The translations under genes and the position numbers were made by a program. A stretch of 23,537 nt of DNA from Ruminococcus sp. UBA3286 (GTDB taxonomy: Bacteria > Bacillota > Clostridia > Oscillospirales > Ruminococcaceae), in contig DETO01000165.1 of NCBI GenBank assembly GCA_002362135.1, forward strand, positions 1 to 23,537. The letters run 5' to 3'. Below the pieces are notes generated by a model. That model was not told the origin of the DNA and did no database searches. It saw nothing but the letters and a program-made list of their open reading frames with translations. This document shows positions 13,688 through 20,926 of the stretch, piece by piece (within the stretch, counting starts at the first letter, position 1; every line of letters begins with the position of its first letter).

Positions 13688-14902
13688 TCATTGCATAAGT
13701 TTGTCCAAATTAACCTTGATCTCTTCAAGGAATGTCTTGGAATCAACCTTTTTCTTATTTTCGAGTTTGGAAATGAGATAGAGATCTCCCGTCATAACGC
13801 CGTTTTCGATAGTCTCGATCGTAGCTTTTTCAAGCTTATCCGCAAATTCGCAGAGTTCGGGAGTGTTATCGAGTTCGCCTCTCTTGCGGAGCGCGCCGCT
13901 CCATGCGAAGATAGTAGCAACGGAATTGGTGGAGGTCTCCTCGCCCTTGAGATACTTATAATAGTGGCGTTGAACCGTACCGTGAGCAGCCTCATATTCG
14001 TAAATTCCGTCGGGTGAAACGAGAACGGAAGTCATCATTGCAAGAGAACCGTAAGCTGTCGATACCATATCAGACATAACATCACCGTCGTAATTTTTGC
14101 AAGCCCAGATATATCCGCCGTTCGAACGGATAACGCGTGCAACAGCGTCGTCTATAAGGGTGTAGAAATATTCGATTCCTGCCGCTTCGTACTTTTCCTT
14201 GTATTCGTTTTCGTAAATTTCAGCGAAAATGTCCTTGAAACGGTGATCGTACTTCTTTGAGATCGTATCTTTGGTTGCGAACCATACGTCCTGCTTCAGA
14301 TCAAGACCGTAATTCAGACAGGCTCTTGCAAAACCTGCGATAGATTCGTCAAGGTTGTGAAGTCCCTGAATGATACCGTCGCACTTTGAGAAATCATGGA
14401 TAAGCTCGCGAGTCTCGTTTCCGTTTTCATCGGTAACGACCAGTTCTGCTTTGCTGCCCTTCTCAACGCGCATTTCGGTATTTTTGTAAACATCGCCGTA
14501 AGCGTGACGAGCGATCGTAATAGGCTTCGTCCAAGTAGGAATATAAGGCTCGATGCCCTTAACGATGATCGGCGTTCTAAAAACCGTTCCGTCAAGAGCG
14601 GCTCTGATAGTTCCGTTAGGAGATTTCCACATCTGAGTAAGATTGTACTCAGGCATTCTTGCCGCATTTGGAGTGATAGTAGCGCATTTTACCGCAACGC
14701 CATACTTTTTTGTCGCCTCGGCGGAATCGATCGTGACCTGATCTTTCGTAGCCTCGCGATGCTCAAGACCGAGATCGTAATATTCGGTGTTAAGCTCCAC
14801 ATAAGGCGTAATGAGAATATCCTTGATCCACTGCCAAAGGATTCTCGTCATTTCGTCTCCGTCCATCTCAACGAGCGGAGTTTTCATAGTAATTTTTGCC
14901 AT
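13688..14902 (-). CDS. icd: NADP-dependent isocitrate dehydrogenase
   Basis: 404 residues of the eukaryote-like homodimeric IDH class (MEMDGDEMTRI-type N-terminus, here LVEMDGDEMTRI). Substrate-binding NGTIRAALDGTVFR, metal-site region YDGDVMSDM and the NADP-selecting RHYYKY segment after EAAHGTVQ are present. Converts isocitrate to 2-oxoglutarate with NADPH formation, here probably for glutamate synthesis because no full cycle is encoded. The ATG at 14902 has ACGGAGG upstream. A clear promoter was not found in the 83-base gap before it, so it may be read from upstream. rex follows closely. Confidence 0.95.
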   Translation of the reverse strand: MAKITMKTPLVEMDGDEMTRILWQWIKDILITPYVELNTEYYDLGLEHREATKDQVTIDSAEATKKYGVAVKCATITPNAARMPEYNLTQMWKSPNGTIRAALDGTVFRTPIIVKGIEPYIPTWTKPITIARHAYGDVYKNTEMRVEKGSKAELVVTDENGNETRELIHDFSKCDGIIQGLHNLDESIAGFARACLNYGLDLKQDVWFATKDTISKKYDHRFKDIFAEIYENEYKEKYEAAGIEYFYTLIDDAVARVIRSNGGYIWACKNYDGDVMSDMVSTAYGSLAMMTSVLVSPDGIYEYEAAHGTVQRHYYKYLKGEETSTNSVATIFAWSGALRKRGELDNTPELCEFADKLEKATIETIENGVMTGDLYLISKLENKKKVDSKTFLEEIKVNLDKLMQ

Positions 14903-14950
14903 TGGTTTTACCTCCGTAAAATAAATAAACTATCTGCTTTTCTCTCCTGT

Positions 14951-14966
14951 TCAGCAAGCCTGCTGA
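14951..14966 (-). other. Small stem-loop upstream of icd
   Basis: TCAGCA-AGCC-TGCTGA forms a 6-bp stem with a 4-base loop 20 bases after the preceding gene. There is no T-run, so termination here would be weak at best. Confidence 0.3.
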
Positions 14967-14985
14967 TAATCATTTCTCTGTAGAT

Positions 14986-15378
14986 TTAACACGGATAAAA
15001 ATGAAATAATATCAGAAAACCTGCAAAAACGGCGATCCATACGCTCATCAGAAGCGCATTTTTTATTAGTGCGTATTTCCACGCGATTTTGTCAAATTCA
15101 TGACTTTTATATGTTCCCATGAGAAATGCAGCTGATATCACAAAAATTATATGACCTATCAGACCGCAATGAAACAATTCAGCGACCGCAAATCCGAAAA
15201 CGCCGCCGATAAGATGCGGAATCATCTGCGCCATCCATGCTGCAACACGCGAATCCCCGTGTTGTCCTATATATTTCGCAGGATTTTCGCGCCTATCCTC
15301 CTCAGTGCGCTGAACATGAAGATCAATGTCGTCCGAAATATCTTCTATGGCATTTTTTATCAGTTCCCAAAACCTCAT
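14986..15378 (-). CDS. Small membrane protein of unknown function
   Basis: 130 residues, not recognised. The first 45 residues are polar and charged, with acidic and basic clusters (EDISDDIDLH, RTEEDRRENP). The rest contains about three hydrophobic helices (roughly 50-70, 74-88 and 105-127), so it should be a membrane protein with a cytosolic N-terminal arm. It starts 9 bases after the 59-residue gene and forms a tight group with that gene and traX. No function can be given. Confidence 0.7.
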   Translation of the reverse strand: MRFWELIKNAIEDISDDIDLHVQRTEEDRRENPAKYIGQHGDSRVAAWMAQMIPHLIGGVFGFAVAELFHCGLIGHIIFVISAAFLMGTYKSHEFDKIAWKYALIKNALLMSVWIAVFAGFLILFHFYPC

Positions 15379-15387
15379 AATGTCACC

Positions 15388-15567
15388 CTATTTCAAAAGA
15401 GGAACGATCAGCAGGATCAGCAGCACGATTATCATTGCCAAACCTGTAATATCGGCGATTTTTTGCAGCTTCGTCCAGCCGCCGCGAATATGTTTATAAA
15501 TGTTCAGTCCCCAGAATATCAGGAGTATGACGGTCATAAACACAAGAAATTTAACTATAAGTTCCAT
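15388..15567 (-). CDS. Short two-helix membrane protein
   Basis: 59 residues: hydrophobic helix (about 3-20), a basic loop (YKHIRGGWTKLQK) and a second hydrophobic helix (about 36-58). Not recognised. I place the start at the ATG at 15567, two bases after the traX stop. A start at 15639 would overlap traX by 70 bases and add a second, unlikely, N-terminal segment. The ribosome-binding site is poor, so translation is probably coupled to traX. Confidence 0.6.
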   Translation of the reverse strand: MELIVKFLVFMTVILLIFWGLNIYKHIRGGWTKLQKIADITGLAMIIVLLILLIVPLLK

Positions 15568-15569
15568 GT

Positions 15570-16295
15570 TTAACCATATTTCTGTTCTAAAAATCCCAGC
15601 AAAAGCAGATGAGCAGGATAGAAAATATAGAACACCCATTTAGTAGCCTTGCTTCCTCCCCTTTCGCCGTTGTAAAAATACAGCATCGCCGCAGGCAGGA
15701 ATACGCCGAGATTATACCAGAGTTCCGCAGCATAGGAAGGCTCGCGTAAAACGGTTGATATCAGCGGCAAAACCTTGAACACGAAAGCCGTGCCGATGTA
15801 CGCGGTAAGCCGATTCTTTTTACTGCCACGAGCAAGTTCAAATGCCAGAGCATAGACTACAGCTTCATGTCCCCAGTCACAGCGATCGGCTGCATATGCG
15901 ATAAGAAGCAGCAGTGGAATTTTTAAACTCATGGCGATCTTTTCGTAATTCACCACATGAACAGCCAGCAGGCACAAAAACAGAGTTGTTATCATGCTTT
16001 CTTGCGACCTTGCGAAAAATCCGCCGCCAAAGCAGAATGCATAGGCGAAATGGGATATTACAGCAAAAATTGCCATTCTGCCAAAATATTTTTTCAGATT
16101 TCGGGTGTGGTGATAGCCCTCGGAAATGAAGAAGCACATTATCGGCGCGGTAATTCTACCGATAAACCGCATTACCGTATAAAGCAGCGAATCCGGCGGA
16201 ACGAACAGATAAGCCGCATGGTCAATGAGCATAGCTAAAATCGCGATATATTTAAGATCGGAAGCTGTAATGCCCTTGATTTTAGTTCTTTCCAT
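15570..16295 (-). CDS. TraX-family membrane protein
   Basis: 241 residues, strongly hydrophobic with about seven or eight membrane helices. The N-terminus carries the family signature LKYIAILAMLIDHAAYLF with the conserved D-H pair, then an RFIGRITAPIMCFFISEGY segment. The namesake TraX acetylates F-pilin, but chromosomal members are common in Firmicutes and are presumed membrane acyltransferases acting on cell-surface substrates. No other conjugation gene is nearby. The ribosome-binding site is weak. It lies between aconitase and icd with two small membrane-protein genes behind it. Confidence 0.85.
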   Translation of the reverse strand: MERTKIKGITASDLKYIAILAMLIDHAAYLFVPPDSLLYTVMRFIGRITAPIMCFFISEGYHHTRNLKKYFGRMAIFAVISHFAYAFCFGGGFFARSQESMITTLFLCLLAVHVVNYEKIAMSLKIPLLLLIAYAADRCDWGHEAVVYALAFELARGSKKNRLTAYIGTAFVFKVLPLISTVLREPSYAAELWYNLGVFLPAAMLYFYNGERGGSKATKWVFYIFYPAHLLLLGFLEQKYG

Positions 16296-16324
16296 TTTGT
16301 TGTTGAATTACCTTAGTTTCGGAA

Positions 16325-16393
16325 AATCACCTTAGAATACCACTATCAGACAGATATTGATAATACCTGTCTGATTTGGGTCTTTTGGTGATT
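16325..16393 (-). other. Two-tier inverted repeat after the aconitase gene
   Basis: A 14-bp inner stem with one G-U pair (16345-16358 with 16362-16375, 3-base loop) is enclosed by an outer 7-bp stem AATCACC/GGTGATT (16325-16331 with 16387-16393). It begins 9 bases past the aconitase stop codon. Only TTTT follows on the minus strand. Likely the transcript end of the aconitase gene, though the T-run is weak. Confidence 0.55.
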
Positions 16394-16402
16394 GCTCATC
16401 TA

Positions 16403-18340
16403 TCACTTCATGGATTCCCTTGTATAATCAAGAAGTCCTCCTGCAAGGATAATATCCTTTGTACGTCCTGAAAGTTCGCAGAGAACAGGAATTTCAGCGC
16501 CGTTTGTCTTATTAACTACAACCAGTTCGCTCTTACCTTCAGCAACAGAATTTCTGATATCGGCAAGAAGAAGCTGATCACCCTCGCTGATCTTGTCATA
16601 ATCGGCTTCGTTTACGAAAGTAAGCGGCAGGATTCCTGCGTTGATCAGGTTTGCACGGTGAATTCTCGCGAAAGATTTAACGAGAACAGCCTTAACGCCC
16701 AGATAAAGAGGTGCAAGAGCAGCGTGTTCACGTGATGAACCCTGACCGTAGTTTGAACCTCCGACGATAATGCTCTTTCCCAGTCTCTCTGCTCTCTTGG
16801 GGAAGCTTTCGTCGCATACAGCGAAGCAAAACTGCGAAATCTTCGGAACATTTGAACGCAGAGGAAGAATTTTCGCACCGGCAGGCATGATGTGGTCGGT
16901 CGTGATATTGTCGCCGACTTTAAGTGAAACGGGAGCGTCGATAGTTTCGAGAAGCGGAGCAGTTTCGGGATAAGGCTTGATGTTAGGGCCGCGGAGAATC
17001 TCAACGCTGTCCATTTCTTCAACAGGCGCAGGAGGAACGATCATATTGTCGTTTACCGTAAATTCCTCGGGCAGTTTGAATTCCGGCATATCGCCGATCT
17101 CTCTGGGGTCGGTAAGGTAGCCGTTGATAGCCGAGATAGCAGCCATTTCGGGGGATACGAGATAGATCTGACCGTCCTTAGTTCCGGAACGTCCCTCAAA
17201 GTTTCTGTTGAAAGTACGGAGAGAAATTCCCTTGGAATTAGGCGACTGTCCCATACCGATGCAAGGGCCGCAAGCGCTTTCGAGAATTCTTGCGCCGGCG
17301 TCAATGAGGATTGACAGCGCGCCGTTTTCAGCCATCATATTGAGAACCTGCTTTGAACCGGGAGCGATAGCAAGCGAAACATCGGGATGAACGGTCTTTC
17401 CCTTGAGGATATGAGCAACCTTGAGCATATCGAGGAGCGAAGAGTTTGTACATGAACCGATGCAGACCTGATCAATCTTCAGCTTGCCGATCTCCTCAAC
17501 GCTCTTAACGTTGTCAGGCGAATGCGGGCAGGCAGCAAGCGGAACGAGTTCGCTGAGGTCAATATCAAGAACTTCATCATATTCCGCGTCCTCGTCGGCT
17601 GCAAGCGGCTGCCATACTTCTTCACGCTGCTGAGCCTTGAGGAACTGCTTAGTTATCTCATCAGACGGGAAAATAGAAGTAGTCGCGCCCAGTTCAGCGC
17701 CCATATTGGTAATTGTTGCACGTTCCGGAACAGAAAGAGTCTTAACGCCTTCGCCTACGTACTCGATGACCTTGCCGACGCCGCCCTTAACGGACATTTT
17801 TCTAAGAACTTCGAGAATAACGTCCTTTGCAGCTACCCACGGTCTGAGCTTGCCTGTAAGATTTACCTTGACAACTTTGGGGCAGGTTATGTAATATGCG
17901 CCGCCGCCCATAGCAACAGCAACATCAAGTCCGCCCGCACCGATAGCGATCATGCCGATACCGCCGCCTGTAGGAGTGTGGCTGTCAGAACCGATGAGGG
18001 TTTTACCCGGAATTCCGAAGCGTTCAAGGTGAACCTGATGGCAGATACCATTACCGGGACGCGAGAAATAAATGCCGTGCTTTTTAGCTGCGCTGCCGAT
18101 AAAGCGGTGGTCGTCGGCATTCTCAAATCCGCTCTGGAGCGTATTATGGTCGATATAAGCAACGGAACGTTCGGTTTTTACTCTCGGAACGCCCATAGCC
18201 TCAAATTCGAGATAAGCCATAGTGCCTGTAGCGTCCTGAGTAAGAGTCTGATCGATTTTTATTCCGATCTCCTGACCTTTGACGTATTCGCCGTCAACAA
18301 GGTGTGCTTTAAGTATTTTTTCTGTAAGTGTTAAACCCAT
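16403..18340 (-). CDS. acnA: Aconitate hydratase
   Basis: 645 residues of the aconitase/isopropylmalate isomerase superfamily. [4Fe-4S] ligands are C297 (IGSCTNSS), C357 and C360 (ACGPCIGMG); GSDSHTPTGGGIGM (117-130) is an active-site loop. The C-terminal swivel domain carries GGSNYGQGSSREHAALAP. The length fits the shorter bacterial aconitases with both domains in one chain. It isomerises citrate to isocitrate for icd. Homoaconitase or LeuCD-type function is less likely given icd nearby. The ATG at 18340 has AAAGGA upstream. It has its own promoter with a Rex-like operator. Confidence 0.92.
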   Translation of the reverse strand: MGLTLTEKILKAHLVDGEYVKGQEIGIKIDQTLTQDATGTMAYLEFEAMGVPRVKTERSVAYIDHNTLQSGFENADDHRFIGSAAKKHGIYFSRPGNGICHQVHLERFGIPGKTLIGSDSHTPTGGGIGMIAIGAGGLDVAVAMGGGAYYITCPKVVKVNLTGKLRPWVAAKDVILEVLRKMSVKGGVGKVIEYVGEGVKTLSVPERATITNMGAELGATTSIFPSDEITKQFLKAQQREEVWQPLAADEDAEYDEVLDIDLSELVPLAACPHSPDNVKSVEEIGKLKIDQVCIGSCTNSSLLDMLKVAHILKGKTVHPDVSLAIAPGSKQVLNMMAENGALSILIDAGARILESACGPCIGMGQSPNSKGISLRTFNRNFEGRSGTKDGQIYLVSPEMAAISAINGYLTDPREIGDMPEFKLPEEFTVNDNMIVPPAPVEEMDSVEILRGPNIKPYPETAPLLETIDAPVSLKVGDNITTDHIMPAGAKILPLRSNVPKISQFCFAVCDESFPKRAERLGKSIIVGGSNYGQGSSREHAALAPLYLGVKAVLVKSFARIHRANLINAGILPLTFVNEADYDKISEGDQLLLADIRNSVAEGKSELVVVNKTNGAEIPVLCELSGRTKDIILAGGLLDYTRESMK

Positions 18341-18372
18341 TTTTGATCATTCCTTTCGGTATTGATAATTAT

Positions 18373-18412
18373 ATTTTACTACATTTCGCGAACTTTGTCA
18401 ATAAATAAACAA
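18373..18412 (-). promoter_or_regulatory. Aconitase promoter overlapped by a Rex operator
   Basis: Minus strand: -35 TTGACA (18396-18401, perfect), 17-base spacer, -10 TAAAAT (18373-18378, 5/6). The sequence TTGTCAATAAATAAACAA (18395-18412, plus orientation) matches the Rex consensus TTGTTAA-N4-TTAACAA in 6/7 bases of each half and contains the whole -35 box. Transcription would start near 18366, giving a leader of about 26 bases. Confidence 0.75.
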
Positions 18413-18452
18413 TGTAAAAAACCGTCATGTTTTTTATATTTGTTAGTATAAT

Positions 18453-18481
18453 AAAACAGTCCTGATTTTCAGGACTGTTTT
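18453..18481 (-). terminator. Terminator after the GNAT gene
   Basis: A perfect 13-bp stem (AAAACAGTCCTGA / TCAGGACTGTTTT) with a 3-base loop directly follows the GNAT stop. T-rich sequence lies on both sides, so it could work in both directions. It isolates the aconitase promoter from upstream transcription. Confidence 0.88.
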
Positions 18482-18486
18482 TAAAA

Positions 18487-18900
18487 TCATTCAATCTCAC
18501 ATATCAGCTTTAATCTCTGCGCTTCATTTGCGGAGAATCCTTGTTTTTCATAAAATGGAATTTTATCAGGCATCGCGCACAACTCAACAAAAACACCGGT
18601 TCCCTTAATGCCATTTTCTTTAACAAACTTCATAAGTTCATTAATAAGCATTTTCCCGATTCCTTTATGCTGATATTCAGGCTTTACCACAACATCTTTA
18701 ATATAGTAATTCAGCCCCATATCGCCTATCATTCTTGCCATTGCCACAATATTCTGCCCGTCAAAAACAGATATTCTGAATAATGTATTCTGCATTGCGA
18801 GCGCAGTTTGCTCCAATGACGGAGCGTCGTCCCATACGCTTTCCCACAGATATATAAATTCTTCTGCGCTTAATTCATTGTGTTTTATAGTTAAATTCAT
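18487..18900 (-). CDS. GNAT-family N-acetyltransferase
   Basis: 137 residues of the GCN5-related fold. The acetyl-CoA-binding motif A is seen as VVVKPEYQHKGIGKMLINEL, followed by a C-terminal FYEKQGF segment typical of the family. The substrate cannot be told; small-molecule or protein amine acetylation are both possible. The ATG at 18900 has AAGGAG 6 bases upstream; an earlier in-frame ATG at 18936 lies within the lysA terminator region and is less likely. It stands between two terminators. No separate promoter was recognised in the short gap, so it may rely on read-through from lysA. Confidence 0.85.
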   Translation of the reverse strand: MNLTIKHNELSAEEFIYLWESVWDDAPSLEQTALAMQNTLFRISVFDGQNIVAMARMIGDMGLNYYIKDVVVKPEYQHKGIGKMLINELMKFVKENGIKGTGVFVELCAMPDKIPFYEKQGFSANEAQRLKLICEIE

Positions 18901-18920
18901 ACATTCTCCTTGATTAATCC

Positions 18921-18950
18921 AAAAGAGACCGCGCAAAGGCAGTCTCTTTT
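18921..18950 (-). terminator. Terminator after lysA
   Basis: On the minus strand GAGACTGC and GCGGTCTC form an 8-bp stem (one U-G pair) around a 6-base loop, followed by TTTTGGATT. It begins about 16 bases past the lysA stop. Confidence 0.8.
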
Positions 18951-18962
18951 GATTTTCACACT

Positions 18963-20264
18963 TTACACATCATTTCTGATTATATCATCAAGAGTTTCGC
19001 GCTTAACAGCGATTCTCGATTCGCCATTGTTTACGAATACAACAGCGGGCTTTTGCAGTCTGTTGTAATTCGACGACATAGAGTAATTATACGCACCCGT
19101 AGCGCATACCGCGATTATATCCCCTGCCTCAGCGTGCTGGAGAGGCATGTTTTCGCCGATCAGATCGCCGCTTTCGCAGCATTTTCCTGCAATGGTAACG
19201 CGTTCCGTGCGCTCTTCATTCGCCTTGTTTGCAACAACGGCTTCATATTCCGATCCATAGAGAATATATCTCGGGCTGTCCGCCATGCTTCCGTCAATAG
19301 AAATATATGTGCGGATATTGGGAATTTCCTTGCGCGCGCCGACTGTATAGAGAGTGATTCCGGCAGGAGCGGCGATAGATCTGCCCGGCTCGATATAAAT
19401 AAACGGACGGGAAATATTGAGCGCGCCGCATTGCTCTGCAACAACCTTGGCAACTCTCTCCATGAACACCTCAAACGGCTGTGGATCATGCTCGTTAAGG
19501 TACTTGATACCGAATCCGCCGCCTAAATTCAGCCCCTTAATCTCGTAGTCGAGTTCATTTTTGATCTTGGCAATAAAAGTCAACATTACCTTTGCAGCTT
19601 CCTCAAATGGAGCGATGTCGAATATCTGCGAACCGATATGGCAATGAACGCCATAAAGTTCAACATTCTTGCAGGCAACAGCTTCCTTGACCGCTTCAAA
19701 CGCTTCGCCCGTTTCGAGTGCAAAACCGAATTTGCTGTCGATCTGACCTGTTTTTACGAAATCATGGGTATGAGCGTCGATACCGGGCTTGATGCGGAAC
19801 ATGATATGAGGCTTTTTGCCCTGTTCTTCGGCAATTTTTTCAAGGCGGTGAAGCTCGCTGATATTATCGACGATGATATGGCCAACACCTATCTCAACTG
19901 CATAACTGAGTTCTTCATTTGTTTTGTTATTGCCGTGGAAACCGATTTTGGCAGGATCGAAACCGGCTTTTACAGCCGTATACAATTCGCCGATAGAAAC
20001 AGCGTCGAGGCCAAGACCTTCGCTGCCAACAATACGGCACATTTCCATGCATGAGAGCGCCTTGCTCGCGTAATGAACGCGACCCATATCGCCGTAGAAT
20101 TTCTTGATGCTGTCATTGAATCGGCGGCAGTTCGTGCGAACGGTCTGCTCGTCCATGACATAGAGCGGAGTTCCGTATTTTGCGGCAAGTTCAACCGTAT
20201 CTGTTCCGCCGATGGTCAGGTTTCCTTTTTCGTTAACATTTAAGTTATCTGATACAAATTCCAT
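18963..20264 (-). CDS. lysA: Diaminopimelate decarboxylase
   Basis: 433 residues of the fold-III PLP decarboxylase family; converts meso-diaminopimelate to lysine. The PLP lysine is K68 (VHYASKAL). HCHIGSQ, GGGFGIKY and EPGRSI form the phosphate-binding and barrel motifs. GKCCESGD supplies the partner-subunit cysteine and GAYNYSMSSNYN the C-terminal active-site tyrosine. The glutamate in CCESGD fits diaminopimelate rather than arginine or ornithine decarboxylase. The ATG at 20264 has AAAGGA upstream. It lies 50 bases after ysxC, perhaps on the same transcript. Confidence 0.95.
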   Translation of the reverse strand: MEFVSDNLNVNEKGNLTIGGTDTVELAAKYGTPLYVMDEQTVRTNCRRFNDSIKKFYGDMGRVHYASKALSCMEMCRIVGSEGLGLDAVSIGELYTAVKAGFDPAKIGFHGNNKTNEELSYAVEIGVGHIIVDNISELHRLEKIAEEQGKKPHIMFRIKPGIDAHTHDFVKTGQIDSKFGFALETGEAFEAVKEAVACKNVELYGVHCHIGSQIFDIAPFEEAAKVMLTFIAKIKNELDYEIKGLNLGGGFGIKYLNEHDPQPFEVFMERVAKVVAEQCGALNISRPFIYIEPGRSIAAPAGITLYTVGARKEIPNIRTYISIDGSMADSPRYILYGSEYEAVVANKANEERTERVTIAGKCCESGDLIGENMPLQHAEAGDIIAVCATGAYNYSMSSNYNRLQKPAVVFVNNGESRIAVKRETLDDIIRNDV

Positions 20265-20314
20265 AAATATCTATCCTTTCCAAATAACTGTCCGAAAGTA
20301 ATTGCAAACAGTTT

Positions 20315-20905
20315 TCAGTCCTGAGTGATCTCTTCAACGATCTCCCTCAATTCCTCGACGCCCTCAAAAGTCATCGAAGAAAAAGGGATAACGTGCATAT
20401 CGTCAAAGCACGGTATTTCGGTGCGAAACGCCTCCATTCGCTTCTGACGCTCCATTTTTTTCAGCTTGTCGGCTTTAGTCAGCACAAGCACGAACGGCAT
20501 TTCCGTATCGATCAGGTAATCGATCATTTTCAGATCGTCTTTAGTCGGTTCATGACGCATATCCACAAGCATAAACACCAGCCTTATATCCCTTTCGGAA
20601 CTTAAATAACCGTCGATAAGCCCCGACCAGCGTTCCTTTTCCGATTTAGCCACTTTTGCGTATCCGTATCCGGGAAGATCGACGAAATAAATATTCTCCA
20701 GACCATAAAAATTTATCGTAGCCGTTTTTCCCGGAACTGAACTGACTCTTGCGAGATTTTTTCTGTTGAAGAGTTTGTTTATCAGCGTGGATTTTCCCAC
20801 ATTCGAATGACCTGCAAACGCTATCTCGATGCGCTCCGACGGCGGTATCTGGGAATAATTTCCGTATGAAGCCACATATTCGGCTTTATTGTAATTCAGT
20901 TTCAT
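20315..20905 (-). CDS. ysxC: Ribosome-biogenesis GTPase YsxC/EngB
   Basis: 196 residues, standard for the family; needed for late assembly of the 50S subunit. G1 GHSNVGKST (32-40), G3 DLPGYG (76-81), G4 TKAD (143-146) and G5 SSMT (176-179) are intact, with the family's GYGYAKV continuation after G3. The ATG at 20905 follows GGAGG by 5 bases; an in-frame GTG two codons earlier lies inside that ribosome-binding site and is rejected. It starts 21 bases after lon, an arrangement also known from Bacillus, where lonA and ysxC are adjacent. Confidence 0.96.
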   Translation of the reverse strand: MKLNYNKAEYVASYGNYSQIPPSERIEIAFAGHSNVGKSTLINKLFNRKNLARVSSVPGKTATINFYGLENIYFVDLPGYGYAKVAKSEKERWSGLIDGYLSSERDIRLVFMLVDMRHEPTKDDLKMIDYLIDTEMPFVLVLTKADKLKKMERQKRMEAFRTEIPCFDDMHVIPFSSMTFEGVEELREIVEEITQD

Positions 20906-20926
20906 AAACACCTCCGATGCAAGCTA

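Noticed and set aside
15570..16295. Evidence of a conjugative element from the TraX-family gene
   Set aside because: No relaxase, coupling protein, integrase or attachment repeats nearby; TraX-family proteins are common chromosomal genes.
20281..20310. Possible terminator between ysxC and lysA
   Set aside because: AACTGT/ACAGTT is only a 6-bp stem with a 16-base loop; too weak to claim.
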